The notes under the pieces: generated by a model | Told to the model about the DNA's origin: nothing | Seen by the model: the letters and a program-made list of their open reading frames with translations, nothing else | Databases searched by the model: none | Part shown: piece by piece, positions 24,013 through 32,224 of the stretch | How positions within the stretch are numbered: position 1 is the stretch's first letter | How the letters are laid out: each line of letters opens with the position of its first letter | Position numbers and translations under genes: made by a program | From: JASHSH01 sp036490215 | Lineage (GTDB): Bacteria; Pseudomonadota; Alphaproteobacteria; Rhodospirillales; Magnetospirillaceae | Length of the DNA: 64,000 nucleotides | NCBI GenBank assembly: GCA_036490215.1 | Contig: DASXEH010000006.1 | Location: forward strand, 79,741 to 143,740 | Direction: 5' to 3'

Positions 24013-24528
24013 TTATTGGGCCGAAGCGGATTGTGCTGAATTGGGTTGGCCGGTCACGATCTGCCGCATGGCATCGAGCGCCAGGATATAGCCCTGCCCG
24101 CCCAGCCCGCAGATCACGCCCTTGGCCAGCGCGCTGACATAAGAGTGATGCCGGAAGGCCTCGCGCTTATGGATGTTCGACAAATGCACCTCGATCACCG
24201 GCAACGCCACCGCCGCCAGCGCATCGTGGATCGCCACCGAAGTATGACTGTAGCCGGCCGGGTTGATGACGATGCCGGCCGCATGGCCGCGCGCCGCCTG
24301 AATCCAGTCGATCAGCTCGCCTTCGTGATTGCTCTGGCGGAACTCGATCACCAGACCATTCGCGCGGCCATGGCGGCGGCAGGCCTGCTCGATATCGCCG
24401 AGCGTCTCGCGCCCATAGACATCGGGCTCGCGCGTGCCGAGCAAATTGAGGTTCGGCCCGTTGAGCACAAGGATGATGGGTGTCGCCGTGCGCCCAGCGC
24501 GGTTTTTGACGTTTGTTCGCCGTGCCAT
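24013..24528 (-). CDS. aroQ: 3-dehydroquinate dehydratase, type II
   Basis: This cytoplasmic dodecameric enzyme of the shikimate pathway converts 3-dehydroquinate to 3-dehydroshikimate. Visible motifs are ILVLNGPNLNLLGTREP with the catalytic loop, FRQSNHEGELID, INPAGYSHTSVAIHDAL and EVHLSNIHKREAFRHHSYVS. I start at ATG 24528 (171 residues); this keeps a somewhat long basic N-terminus (ARRTNVKNRAGRTAT) before the first strand. It is the first gene of the aroQ-accB-accC unit. Confidence 0.96.
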   Translation of the reverse strand: MARRTNVKNRAGRTATPIILVLNGPNLNLLGTREPDVYGRETLGDIEQACRRHGRANGLVIEFRQSNHEGELIDWIQAARGHAAGIVINPAGYSHTSVAIHDALAAVALPVIEVHLSNIHKREAFRHHSYVSALAKGVICGLGGQGYILALDAMRQIVTGQPNSAQSASAQ

Positions 24529-24642
24529 GGGCGCCGTTATAGCATTTGCCGCCCCGGGTGCAATCCCAAGCGGCAAAACCGCAAACTAATCATGGGGATA
24601 AGTCGGGTTTAAGGCTTAAAAGCCGCGGCAGTGCTCCCCGGC

Positions 24643-25254
24643 TTAAGCCCACTTCGCCTTCAATTTCTCGCGGTTCAGCGCCAGCCATAGCAGCGCGATC
24701 ACCGCCACAGCGTTGTTGACCTTGCCGCTCTCGACCCAGCCGATCGCCTCGGTGGCCGGCACGGTGAAGAGGCGGATATCCTCATTCTCCTCCTCCATCC
24801 CATGCAGCCCGCCGAGACGGGTGGTGTCGGCGCGGCCGCAATAGAGCATGCAGGTCTCGGTGACGGCGCCGGGCGACGCGATCACATGGGTGATCGGCAC
24901 CAGATCGGTGATCGTCGCCGCCGCCTCTTCCTTGGCTTCGCGGATGGCCGTCGTCTCGGGCGCCTCGCCTTCGTCGATGATCCCGGCCACCACCTCGATC
25001 AGCCAGGGATACCAACCCGCCGCCATGGCGCCGGCGCGGAACTGTTCGATCAGCGCCACTTCGTCGCGCACCGGATCGTAGAGCAACACCGCCGCTGCAT
25101 GGCCGCGCTCGAACACTTCGCGGGTGATCGGTTGCGTCCAGCTGCCATCGAAGCGCTTGTGCCGCAGCGTGTAGCGGTCGAGACGGAAATAGCTTTGGAA
25201 AAGGGTGACGTGTTCCTGGATATCGACGCCGTCGATTTTTTGATCCGATGTCAT
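24643..25254 (-). CDS. Nudix hydrolase, ADP-ribose pyrophosphatase type
   Basis: The start is ATG 25254 (203 residues). The Nudix box reads GIIDEGEAPETTAIREAKEE then A, matching GX5EX7REUXEE, with the final Gly replaced by Ala. The region before it (RGHAAAVLLYDPVRDEVALIEQFR) and the YCGRAD block are typical of ADP-sugar pyrophosphatases. The protein likely cleaves ADP-ribose or other nucleotide sugars in the cytoplasm. The downstream end is followed by aroQ on the same strand (114 bp gap). Confidence 0.88.
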   Translation of the reverse strand: MTSDQKIDGVDIQEHVTLFQSYFRLDRYTLRHKRFDGSWTQPITREVFERGHAAAVLLYDPVRDEVALIEQFRAGAMAAGWYPWLIEVVAGIIDEGEAPETTAIREAKEEAAATITDLVPITHVIASPGAVTETCMLYCGRADTTRLGGLHGMEEENEDIRLFTVPATEAIGWVESGKVNNAVAVIALLWLALNREKLKAKWA

Positions 25255-25279
25255 TACGGGTCCTGCGGTGAGGGAAGGG

Positions 25280-25915
25280 TCAGATGACGAGGATGCGGGC
25301 GATCTCGGCTGTGAGCGACTCGATCTCTTGCGCCGCCGGGCTGCTGGGTTCGGTTTCGGCCACGCCTGCCCCTTCGGCCATGCTCGAGACATAGGCGGTG
25401 CGGTTGCCGAGCGCGACAGAGGCCAAGGGCAGCCCCTCCTGCGCAATACGATCGTGGGAAAAGGCAATCATGTTGCTGCGCGCCGGCAGGCGATTGAGCA
25501 CCAAAAGCGGCCGGCGCTTCTCTTGCTTGGCGAGTTCCAGCGTCGCGCCGGTGGCCCAGAGATCCATCGGGCTCGGCTGAAGCGGCACCAGCATCAGATC
25601 GGCGGCACGAATGGCGACGCGCGCATCGGTTTCGGCATGGGGCGGCGTATCGATGACCAGCAGATCATAGGCATTGCGCAACCGGTCGATCTCGACGCCG
25701 AGTTTCCAGCCCTGGACCGCGGCGATCAGCGGCGCCGGCCCGCGGCCGCTCGATTGGCGCACCGAGGCCCAGGCGGTGAGCGAACCCTGTGGATCGACGT
25801 CGAGCATCGCCACGCGCAGGCCCTGACGCGACCAGGCCACGCCGAGCTGGGCGACCAGGGTCGTCTTGCCCGCGCCGCCCTTGCGTTGCGCCACCGCGAC
25901 GATCTTGGCCGCCAT
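25280..25915 (-). CDS. ParA/MinD-family ATPase
   Basis: The 211-residue protein begins MAAKIVAVAQRKGGAGKTTL, a deviant Walker A motif with the signature Lys. Walker B-type LDVDPQGS and DLLVIDTPPHAETD follow. It is of the short, single-domain orphan ParA class, with no N-terminal helix-turn-helix and no parB alongside, so it need not be the chromosome partition ATPase; relatives position proteins or chemoreceptor arrays. I start at ATG 25915 because the longer frame adds Arg-rich sequence. It is followed after 25 bp by the Nudix gene. Confidence 0.88.
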   Translation of the reverse strand: MAAKIVAVAQRKGGAGKTTLVAQLGVAWSRQGLRVAMLDVDPQGSLTAWASVRQSSGRGPAPLIAAVQGWKLGVEIDRLRNAYDLLVIDTPPHAETDARVAIRAADLMLVPLQPSPMDLWATGATLELAKQEKRRPLLVLNRLPARSNMIAFSHDRIAQEGLPLASVALGNRTAYVSSMAEGAGVAETEPSSPAAQEIESLTAEIARILVI

Positions 25916-26106
25916 CCTCGCCCCGTTCCTCACGCCAGCCGCTTGCCGGTCGAGGCTGAAGGGATTACGCCCGATTTGCAAGGGATGGCGGCGTGACAGA
26001 ACTTTGTGCGGATTCCGGCGCCGCCACGATCCGGGACTTATCGGCCCCAATCGCCTCTGCTATTCTTGCGCGGCAACACGACACAACAGGTCCGGTACCG
26101 TCCCAG

Positions 26107-26409
26107 ATGCCGCAGAATCGCAATCAGCGCCGCGCTGCCGTCAAAAAAGGCCGCGGCAACCAGGCCCCACGGCCCGCCGCCGCGCAGGCGGCGCCGAACA
26201 GCCCGCCGCCTCTGACCGTTCCCGAGGGACCGCCCGGCCCCCTGTTGCGTTTCTTCGCCTATTTCCTGTTATCGCGCTGGGTGATCAATCGCGTCCGCCA
26301 TCCGGATATCGAGCGGACGCTGGCCTCGATGGCCATGCAGGTCGGGCGTCCCGAAATTGCCGACAGCATCATGAAGCGCCAGCAGATGCGCGCGCAGCGC
26401 AAGAGCTAA
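26107..26409 (+). CDS. Hypothetical small protein
   Basis: The 100-residue protein starts MPQNRNQRRAAVKKGRGNQA, with a basic and Pro/Ala-rich N-terminal third, then a hydrophobic segment (GPLLRFFAYFLLSRWVINRV) and a helical tail (HPDIERTLASMAMQVGRPEIADSIMKR, here in part). It could bind the membrane peripherally. I do not recognise the family. It stands alone, divergent from parA, and its end is 13 bp from the convergent fusion gene. Confidence 0.65.
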   Translation: MPQNRNQRRAAVKKGRGNQAPRPAAAQAAPNSPPPLTVPEGPPGPLLRFFAYFLLSRWVINRVRHPDIERTLASMAMQVGRPEIADSIMKRQQMRAQRKS

Positions 26410-26421
26410 GGCGTTACCGCA

Positions 26422-28521
26422 TCACTCGGGAACGATATCGAAGGCGTAGGAAATCCGCCGCATCGGACCGCGCAACGGACGCGTGCTGTGCCAGAAGAAC
26501 GACGGGAACGTGACCAGCAATCCGGGTTCCGGCCGAATGGCGCGTTCGATGGTTTTGGTTTCGGGCCGCTGCCAGCGTTCGTCACCCGGCCCGAAGACCA
26601 GCCATCCCTGTTCGGTCGCGGTATCGGCCATCACCGCCTCGGGAACATCGACGTAATAGACGCCGCTGAGCCAGCCATCGACATGCATGTGCGGCGTCTG
26701 ATGACCTTGGTCGTCGAGAATCGTGACCCAGGAATACAGGGTGTAGTTCTGCGGCACCGCGCGATCGAAAGGGTGCTCGCCCGGACGCTTCACAGCATTG
26801 GTCCGCTCGCGCACCGCATTGAGAATCAAAGTGTTCAATGTCTGGACCGCCTTGGCCGGGTGGTCGGCGAGATTGCCGCTTTGCAGACCGAAGCGAGTCG
26901 TGTGCCCTTTCGGCTCGAAGACGAGGCTGGGTTCGGCGACCAAGGCCTGGGCCAGCGCCTTATTGAACGCTTCAACGCTGCGGAACTCGGAAGACGGCGG
27001 GGTCAGCCGTTCGACCTTCACTAAGCCTTCCAGGTCGGCGATCGCGGCAGCATCGCCATTGCGCCCCAGCTCGGCAAGGGCCAGGCACTTGAACGCCAGG
27101 GCCGACACATGCCATGGACGCTTGGCCAGAAGCGCATCGGTATGGGCGACGACCGCGGCGTATTTCCGACGCCCCAGCAGCGCGGCGGTATAGTTGTTGG
27201 CTGCGCCCCCGTGATCCGGATTGAGGACGAGCGCCGACTCGTAAGCTGTGGCTGCCTTGCCGTAGTCCTTCAACGCGAACCAGGCTTGGCCGAGCAGAAA
27301 CGCCGCATGGGCATCGCCACCTTTTTGCGCTTTGGTCAGCGGCGCGATCGCGTCGATCGTCTGTCCCGACGCCACCAGGATTTCGCCGTGGATGGCATTG
27401 ACTGCGACGGAGTCGCGATCGGCGGCCAAAGCCAATTCGATCAAACTCAACGCGTCGGGTACGCGCCCCGCGCGCAGTGCGACGCGCGCGCCGCCCGCCA
27501 GCGCATGGATGTCGTTCGGATCGCGGAACAGCGCGGCTTGGAAATTCTGCCGCGCCGGTTCCATCTGACCGTAGCGCAGATGCAGATCGCCGCGGCGAAC
27601 CATAGGATTCGACCAGCCTTCGCGCGGATCGGGAGTGGATGCCGCGCGGCTGAGGCCGAAAATCCCCTTCGCCTTGCGCGCCGCCGGCGCCGGCTGTGCC
27701 ATGGCCACATAGTCATAAAGCCGCTCCGCCCGCGCATCGCCATCGGCCGCCCATCGCCCCGCCAAAACCAGCAGATCGGGCATGGTCTTTTTCAGCGCAT
27801 GGGAGTGCAAGATTTCGACGGTCTTGCGGCGATAAGCGTCGAGGCGCGAGCCGCGGTAGTTCCAGGCCGGGTCGAGTATGCGCAGCTTGAGGCCGAAGGC
27901 GTTGCGGTCAGGACTCAAAATTTCCATCAGACTGGTCTGATCCATGCGCAGCAAAGCGCGCCGCACCTCTTCCTCGGGAATATGCGCAAGGCAAGCAACC
28001 TCGGGCAGCGTCGCTTCGGTGGCCGAGTGGAAATTCTGTTCGGTGCGCGCGGCCCAATCGGCCAGCCACGCCCAGACCTGATCCGTCTTGCGATAGAGCA
28101 CGAAGCCGGCGTTGAACATCGCACGCCCCGACTTGCGGCGCGCATAGCTGTTGTCGGGCGGGTCCTCGACCATCGCCACATCGAGCTTGTCGAGAAGATC
28201 GAACAGCCCGAGGAGCGATTTACTGAAAATGCGCGTGTCGGTGTCGAGGTGCAGCGTGCGGTCATAAGGCGTGCGGCTCAGCGCCTTCAGCCGGTTGAGC
28301 TGTCCCTCTGCCCAGCCCGACTGGAATCCGGTCACGCCCTCGATGGTCTCGACGCGATCGAAACATCCCATCGCGCAGAGCGCATTCTCGGTGCGGTCGG
28401 TGAACAGTGTGATCGACAGATCGGGATAGCGTTGCTTGGCGCTTTCCGCTGACAGGAAGGCTTCTTCCACATAGCGGTCGAGCTTGGTCGCGACGTAGAC
28501 GATTCCGCGGCTCTGGGTCAT
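26422..28521 (-). CDS. Three-part fusion: glycosyltransferase-like domain, TPR repeats, 2OG-Fe(II) oxygenase
   Basis: This 699-residue protein has three regions. Residues 1-270 look like a GT-A nucleotide-sugar transferase, with strand GIVYVATKLDRYVEEA and the acidic motif LDTDT at 92-96. Residues about 310-480 hold TPR-like repeats (GDLHLRYGQMEPARQNFQAA, AFLLGQAWFALKDYGKAATA). Residues about 560-699 form a 2OG-Fe(II) oxygenase-like domain with HMHVDGWLSGVYYVDVP (metal ligands His613 and Asp615) and FFWHSTRPLRG (His678). Its ATG overlaps the stop of the GT41 gene by four bases. It may glycosylate and hydroxylate one protein target, but that is inference; the combination is unusual. Confidence 0.78.
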   Translation of the reverse strand: MTQSRGIVYVATKLDRYVEEAFLSAESAKQRYPDLSITLFTDRTENALCAMGCFDRVETIEGVTGFQSGWAEGQLNRLKALSRTPYDRTLHLDTDTRIFSKSLLGLFDLLDKLDVAMVEDPPDNSYARRKSGRAMFNAGFVLYRKTDQVWAWLADWAARTEQNFHSATEATLPEVACLAHIPEEEVRRALLRMDQTSLMEILSPDRNAFGLKLRILDPAWNYRGSRLDAYRRKTVEILHSHALKKTMPDLLVLAGRWAADGDARAERLYDYVAMAQPAPAARKAKGIFGLSRAASTPDPREGWSNPMVRRGDLHLRYGQMEPARQNFQAALFRDPNDIHALAGGARVALRAGRVPDALSLIELALAADRDSVAVNAIHGEILVASGQTIDAIAPLTKAQKGGDAHAAFLLGQAWFALKDYGKAATAYESALVLNPDHGGAANNYTAALLGRRKYAAVVAHTDALLAKRPWHVSALAFKCLALAELGRNGDAAAIADLEGLVKVERLTPPSSEFRSVEAFNKALAQALVAEPSLVFEPKGHTTRFGLQSGNLADHPAKAVQTLNTLILNAVRERTNAVKRPGEHPFDRAVPQNYTLYSWVTILDDQGHQTPHMHVDGWLSGVYYVDVPEAVMADTATEQGWLVFGPGDERWQRPETKTIERAIRPEPGLLVTFPSFFWHSTRPLRGPMRRISYAFDIVPE

Positions 28522-30332
28522 CGGGCGGAGGTGGACTCGGATTGCGACGTTGCGATCATATCAGGTGTCACCACGATGGGCGCCGGCGGTTGTCCGGCAC
28601 ATCTGATCTCGTGCATGCGGATATAGGCCGCTTCGATGCCCTTGGCAAATCGAGGCGTATCGAACAGCGGCGCGGTCAGGCGGTTCTGCGCCAAGCGTTC
28701 GCGCAACCCGGCGAGCCGCGCGGGATCGGTCGCCAGCGCGAGTGCCAAAGCTTCGTAGGCTTCGGGCGTCTCGACGACCAACTCTTCGAGGCCCATCGCA
28801 TGAAGAATGCTGCCGCCCACCCGGCCGGCGAAGGTCGGGCCCATGCAGGCCAGCGCCGGCAACCCGGCCCAGAGCGCATCGCTCATCGTGGTGTGCGCAC
28901 CGCAGGGCAGGGAATCGAGGAACAGATCGGCGCAGCGATGCCGCGCCAGATGTTCCGTCATCGGCACACGCGGCGCGAACACCAGCCGCTTCGGATCGAC
29001 GCCGAGCTTCGATGCTTCGCGGCGCAGATTTTTCGCCACCGCCTGCACCTGCGCCTTGGACCCCGGCTCGATCAGCCACAGCACGCTGCCGGGAACCGCT
29101 TTCAACAGTCGCATCCAGATCGCGAAAAACTCAGGCGACAGTTTGACCGACGCATTAAAACTGCAAAAGACGAAGCCGTCCTTCGGCAGGCCGCAATCGG
29201 CACGCGAAGGCGTATCGGCGGCGATCGCCTTGGTGCGGTCATTGGATTGATAGCAATCGGGCAGTTGAACGATGCGCTCGGCATAGGCGTCCTGCACATC
29301 CAGCGGCGCGATATACCGGTCGGCAATGATGTAGTCGACGAAGTCAGCACCCATCGTTCCCGGGAAGCCGAGGAAATTGACCTGCACCGGCGCGGGCCGA
29401 TGGGCGAGAATCGGAAAGGCAAAGGGCTGCATCAGCCCCATCAGATCGACCAGGATGTCGATGCCGTCGCGATTGATGCGCTGCGCCACCTCGAATGGCG
29501 TCGCCGTGCGCATATCGATGAAATGATCGACGCCCTTTTGAATGCGCGCGCGCCAATCGCTGCCATCGTCGATCCCGAAAGAGTAAGCAAAGACCTCGAA
29601 GCGCGTGCGGTCATGCCGTTCGAACAGCTCGGCGACCAGATAGGATGTAGCGTGCTTGAAGAATGTCCCCGCTGCGTAGGCCAACCGAATCTTCCCGTCG
29701 CGATGCGGCGCGGCAACCGGCAACGCCGTGTGCGGGAGATCAAGCGACTCCATCTGGTGGCGCGCACACAACAACAGATCGGCGGGCGTGCAGTCCATGA
29801 ACAGAAGAATAATCGGGCTGAGACAGGCGCCACGTTCGCGGACGGCCTGCAAAAGCTCGGCCTCCTTCGCCGCAAGCCCCTGCCAGTCGCAGACCGAACG
29901 GTTGGCGATCACCTGATTGGCGAGAACATCGCCATAGTGGGACCGATGGCGCATCCGGCGCGCCGCATCGGCGTCGAGCGCGATGGCTTTGCGATACTCC
30001 GCCAGGGCTTCGTCGTGCTTGCCGATCTGGAACAGCGTGTCGGCCAGCCCGACCAGCGCCGCGCCGTCTTTGGGCGCGAGTTCGTGCGCCCGCATATAGC
30101 AGCCGCCGGCTTCCTTGAAGCGGTTGCGGCCCCAGAAACTCTCCGCCAATCCAAGATAGGCGGCGGCGTCCTGCGGCGCGGCTTCGAGCACTTTCGCGAA
30201 TTCACCTTCCGCCTGCGCGAACTGTCGCTCGCCGAGCAATCGTTGGCCACGTGCAAGGGCAGTATCAGCTGCGCCGGTTGCCGCGCCGCCGCGACCGAAA
30301 AGACCGCTCAATTTTCCAAACAAGGATGCCAC
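28518..30332 (-). CDS. TPR-containing O-GlcNAc-transferase-like (GT41, SPINDLY-type) glycosyltransferase
   Basis: The 604-residue protein has N-terminal TPR repeats (about 25-125) and a GT41 catalytic domain. Human OGT landmarks are visible: FFKHATSYLVAELFERHD with the conserved His227, NFLGFPGTMGADFVDYI, FCSFNASVKLSPEFFAIWMR, and PCGAHTTMSDALWAGLPALA. Such bacterial enzymes O-glycosylate proteins such as flagellins or adhesins in the cytoplasm. The gene is the middle one of an apparent operon: response regulator (15 bp upstream), this enzyme, then the fusion protein (ATGA overlap). The target and sugar are unknown. Confidence 0.9.
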   Translation of the reverse strand: MASLFGKLSGLFGRGGAATGAADTALARGQRLLGERQFAQAEGEFAKVLEAAPQDAAAYLGLAESFWGRNRFKEAGGCYMRAHELAPKDGAALVGLADTLFQIGKHDEALAEYRKAIALDADAARRMRHRSHYGDVLANQVIANRSVCDWQGLAAKEAELLQAVRERGACLSPIILLFMDCTPADLLLCARHQMESLDLPHTALPVAAPHRDGKIRLAYAAGTFFKHATSYLVAELFERHDRTRFEVFAYSFGIDDGSDWRARIQKGVDHFIDMRTATPFEVAQRINRDGIDILVDLMGLMQPFAFPILAHRPAPVQVNFLGFPGTMGADFVDYIIADRYIAPLDVQDAYAERIVQLPDCYQSNDRTKAIAADTPSRADCGLPKDGFVFCSFNASVKLSPEFFAIWMRLLKAVPGSVLWLIEPGSKAQVQAVAKNLRREASKLGVDPKRLVFAPRVPMTEHLARHRCADLFLDSLPCGAHTTMSDALWAGLPALACMGPTFAGRVGGSILHAMGLEELVVETPEAYEALALALATDPARLAGLRERLAQNRLTAPLFDTPRFAKGIEAAYIRMHEIRCAGQPPAPIVVTPDMIATSQSESTSAR

Positions 30333-30347
30333 CGAGGCCGGGCGTCG

Positions 30348-31286
30348 CTAGGCGCCCTGGGTGAACCGCGCGACGATGCGCGTGATTTCCTCGAAACTCT
30401 TGGTTTCGCGGATATCGATATCGAGCGAAGCCCGCACCGCCTGGGCCAGCTGGGCGAGAAGTTCGACCTCGACGACCCGGCTGGTCAGCGACGTATCGAG
30501 GATGCGCTTGGCCAGCACGACCAACATTCCCGTCAGCTCGAAGATCACGTCGCGCGCCGCGCCGTCATGATCGTCACGCCACGCCTCGCTGACGGCGATC
30601 AGGCGTTGCAGGCGCAGCTTCACCTCTTCCGGCGAATTGGGATTGTCGAAATAGGCAATGATTCCCGTTACCAGGAATTCGACCTCGGCGGCGGTCGAAT
30701 CGAACCGATCGTCGCCCAGACGCGCCGCAGCCAGCGCTACCATGCGCGCAATCTCGTCTTCGTCCATACGGTCGATCAGCCGGCCGCGCAGCGTGTTGGG
30801 CGTCTGCCGCGTGATCGAGGGGCGCGCATTCGGGCGCGCCGCTTGCCGCCGGCTCGGGCCGATATAGCAAGGCGAAACGATGAAAGGTTCACGCTTCTTC
30901 GCCAGTTTCGAGACGCGCCGGAACAGCGCATCGACCGTCAGCGGCTTGGCCACCACGTGATCGACGCCGGCGTCCCACAGCGATTTGGTCGAGGCGGGTG
31001 CCTCGGCGTGAACGGTGGCGATGATGGCGACGAAAGGATTCTCGGTGATCGCATTACGCCGGATCTTCTGGATGAGTTCCTGCGTATCGGGGGTAGTCAG
31101 AGAGTGATCGACGACGATCAGGTCGAGCGATTTACCCTTGATCGTCTCAAGCAGATCGGCAGCGGTCGTGCAGGTTTCGACATTGTTCAGGCCTTCCTCA
31201 CGGAAGGTCTCGCGGATCGCATCGCAGAGATCCGGGTTACTGTCGCCGACGACGATCGAGACATTGCCGTAAGCTGCTCCGGCCAT
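30348..31286 (-). CDS. Unusual response regulator, REC plus YVGPSRR-linker and helical domain (copy P1)
   Basis: The 312-residue protein (ATG 31286) has an N-terminal receiver domain with phosphoacceptor Asp60 (LDLIVVDHSL) and Lys114 (VVAKPL), but only one of the usual two acidic N-terminal residues (VVGDSN). It then has KREPFIVSPCYIGPSRR (131-147), QTPNTLRGRL, and a helical C-terminal domain ending FEEITRIVARF. There is no DNA-binding or known output domain. Two paralogues lie at 34539-35516 and 49279-50253. The gene leads the GT41/fusion operon and is divergent from the CheY-like gene at 31555. Output function is unknown. Confidence 0.8.
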   Translation of the reverse strand: MAGAAYGNVSIVVGDSNPDLCDAIRETFREEGLNNVETCTTAADLLETIKGKSLDLIVVDHSLTTPDTQELIQKIRRNAITENPFVAIIATVHAEAPASTKSLWDAGVDHVVAKPLTVDALFRRVSKLAKKREPFIVSPCYIGPSRRQAARPNARPSITRQTPNTLRGRLIDRMDEDEIARMVALAAARLGDDRFDSTAAEVEFLVTGIIAYFDNPNSPEEVKLRLQRLIAVSEAWRDDHDGAARDVIFELTGMLVVLAKRILDTSLTSRVVEVELLAQLAQAVRASLDIDIRETKSFEEITRIVARFTQGA

Positions 31287-31377
31287 CCTGGCCCTACCCC
31301 TGCGCCGCTTCGTCCCCGCAGTCTTTGATACAGGAAGCCGCCCTCGCCCGCCACAGCGACGCGCGGTTTGTCGCTGC

Positions 31378-31401
31378 CAGACAATAGCTACCAGACGATA
31401 G
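31378..31401. promoter_or_regulatory. Direct repeat CCAGACRATAG in the divergent promoter region
   Basis: CCAGACAATAG is repeated as CCAGACGATAG with a 3-bp spacer, 92-115 bp upstream of the P1 regulator start and between two divergent signalling genes. It might be a regulator site; no protein can be assigned. Confidence 0.25.
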
Positions 31402-31554
31402 TTTGATGCCCGGCCGATCGCGCGCTTTATGCGCCGCAGCCGTTGACCCCGGCCCCTCTGCTTCTGTACGCTCTTGAAATCGCGCGTTAATCGCGACCTG
31501 CGGCGAATATTGGGATATGCGCCGCCATCCGAGATCAAATGGGCGAGGTGAGGC

Positions 31555-32067
31555 ATGGTCAGAAGAATTCTGCCGAACCGTGACCGGGTGACGCGGACGA
31601 TTATGGTGGTCGATGACGACCCCATTTCGCTGAAGCAAATCACGGCCACACTTAAACGCGACGCTTACGAGGTGCTGGCCTTCAGCGACGGCGAGTCGGC
31701 GCTGTATCGGCTGCCAGGCTTGGATATCGACTTGATCATCCTCGATTCGATCATGCCGCGCATGGACGGACCCGAGGTCTTGCGCCACCTGAAAGACAAC
31801 GCGCTCGCCGCCCTGGTGCCGGTGATGATGCTGACCGGCAAGACCGAAAAAGCCAGTGTCGAGAAAGCCCTTCAACTCGGCGCCGAAGACTACATGGCCA
31901 AACCCGTCGAGCCGGCCAAGCTGCTGGAGCGCGTGGCCAAGCTGCTGGAGAAAAGCGAAAAGCGGGTGATACTGAGCGAGAACGGGGCGCTGAAAATGCC
32001 GCGCATCCGTGGCGCGAACCGCGTCCACCTCGATCTCAGCACGATCGAGGACATCACGACGGAGTGA
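31555..32067 (+). CDS. CheY-like single-domain response regulator with C-terminal tail
   Basis: The 170-residue protein starts at ATG 31555 behind GAGGTGAGG. It is a complete receiver domain: acidic pocket in TIMVVDDDPIS, phosphoacceptor in LIILDSIMPRMDGP, Thr in MMLTGKTE, Lys in EDYMAKPVEP. A tail of about 40 residues (SEKRVILSENGALKMPRIRG onward) has no known domain. Unlike its divergent neighbour P1, all catalytic residues are canonical. It lies just upstream of the hybrid kinase gene (32225) and may receive phosphate from it. Confidence 0.9.
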   Translation: MVRRILPNRDRVTRTIMVVDDDPISLKQITATLKRDAYEVLAFSDGESALYRLPGLDIDLIILDSIMPRMDGPEVLRHLKDNALAALVPVMMLTGKTEKASVEKALQLGAEDYMAKPVEPAKLLERVAKLLEKSEKRVILSENGALKMPRIRGANRVHLDLSTIEDITTE

Positions 32068-32224
32068 TCCACGGGCGGACGGATAACGTCGTGCGTTCGC
32101 CTCAAAGGGCTTGGCTAAACCCCACCACTTTCGGTTGAATTGGCGTTATCGTGCTAAAATACGATGGGAAGTCCCCACGCGTGCCAGAATGTTTATTCGT
32201 ATATCTGCGTCATGATACTAATAA

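Noticed and set aside
25280..25915. Chromosome partition parA as an origin marker
   Set aside because: The protein is the short orphan type with no parB or parS-like sequence next to it.
28542..31328. A 928-codon open frame on the plus strand opposite the GT41 and P1 genes
   Set aside because: It spans two well-supported minus-strand genes and their junction, and has shadow-like composition with no domain.
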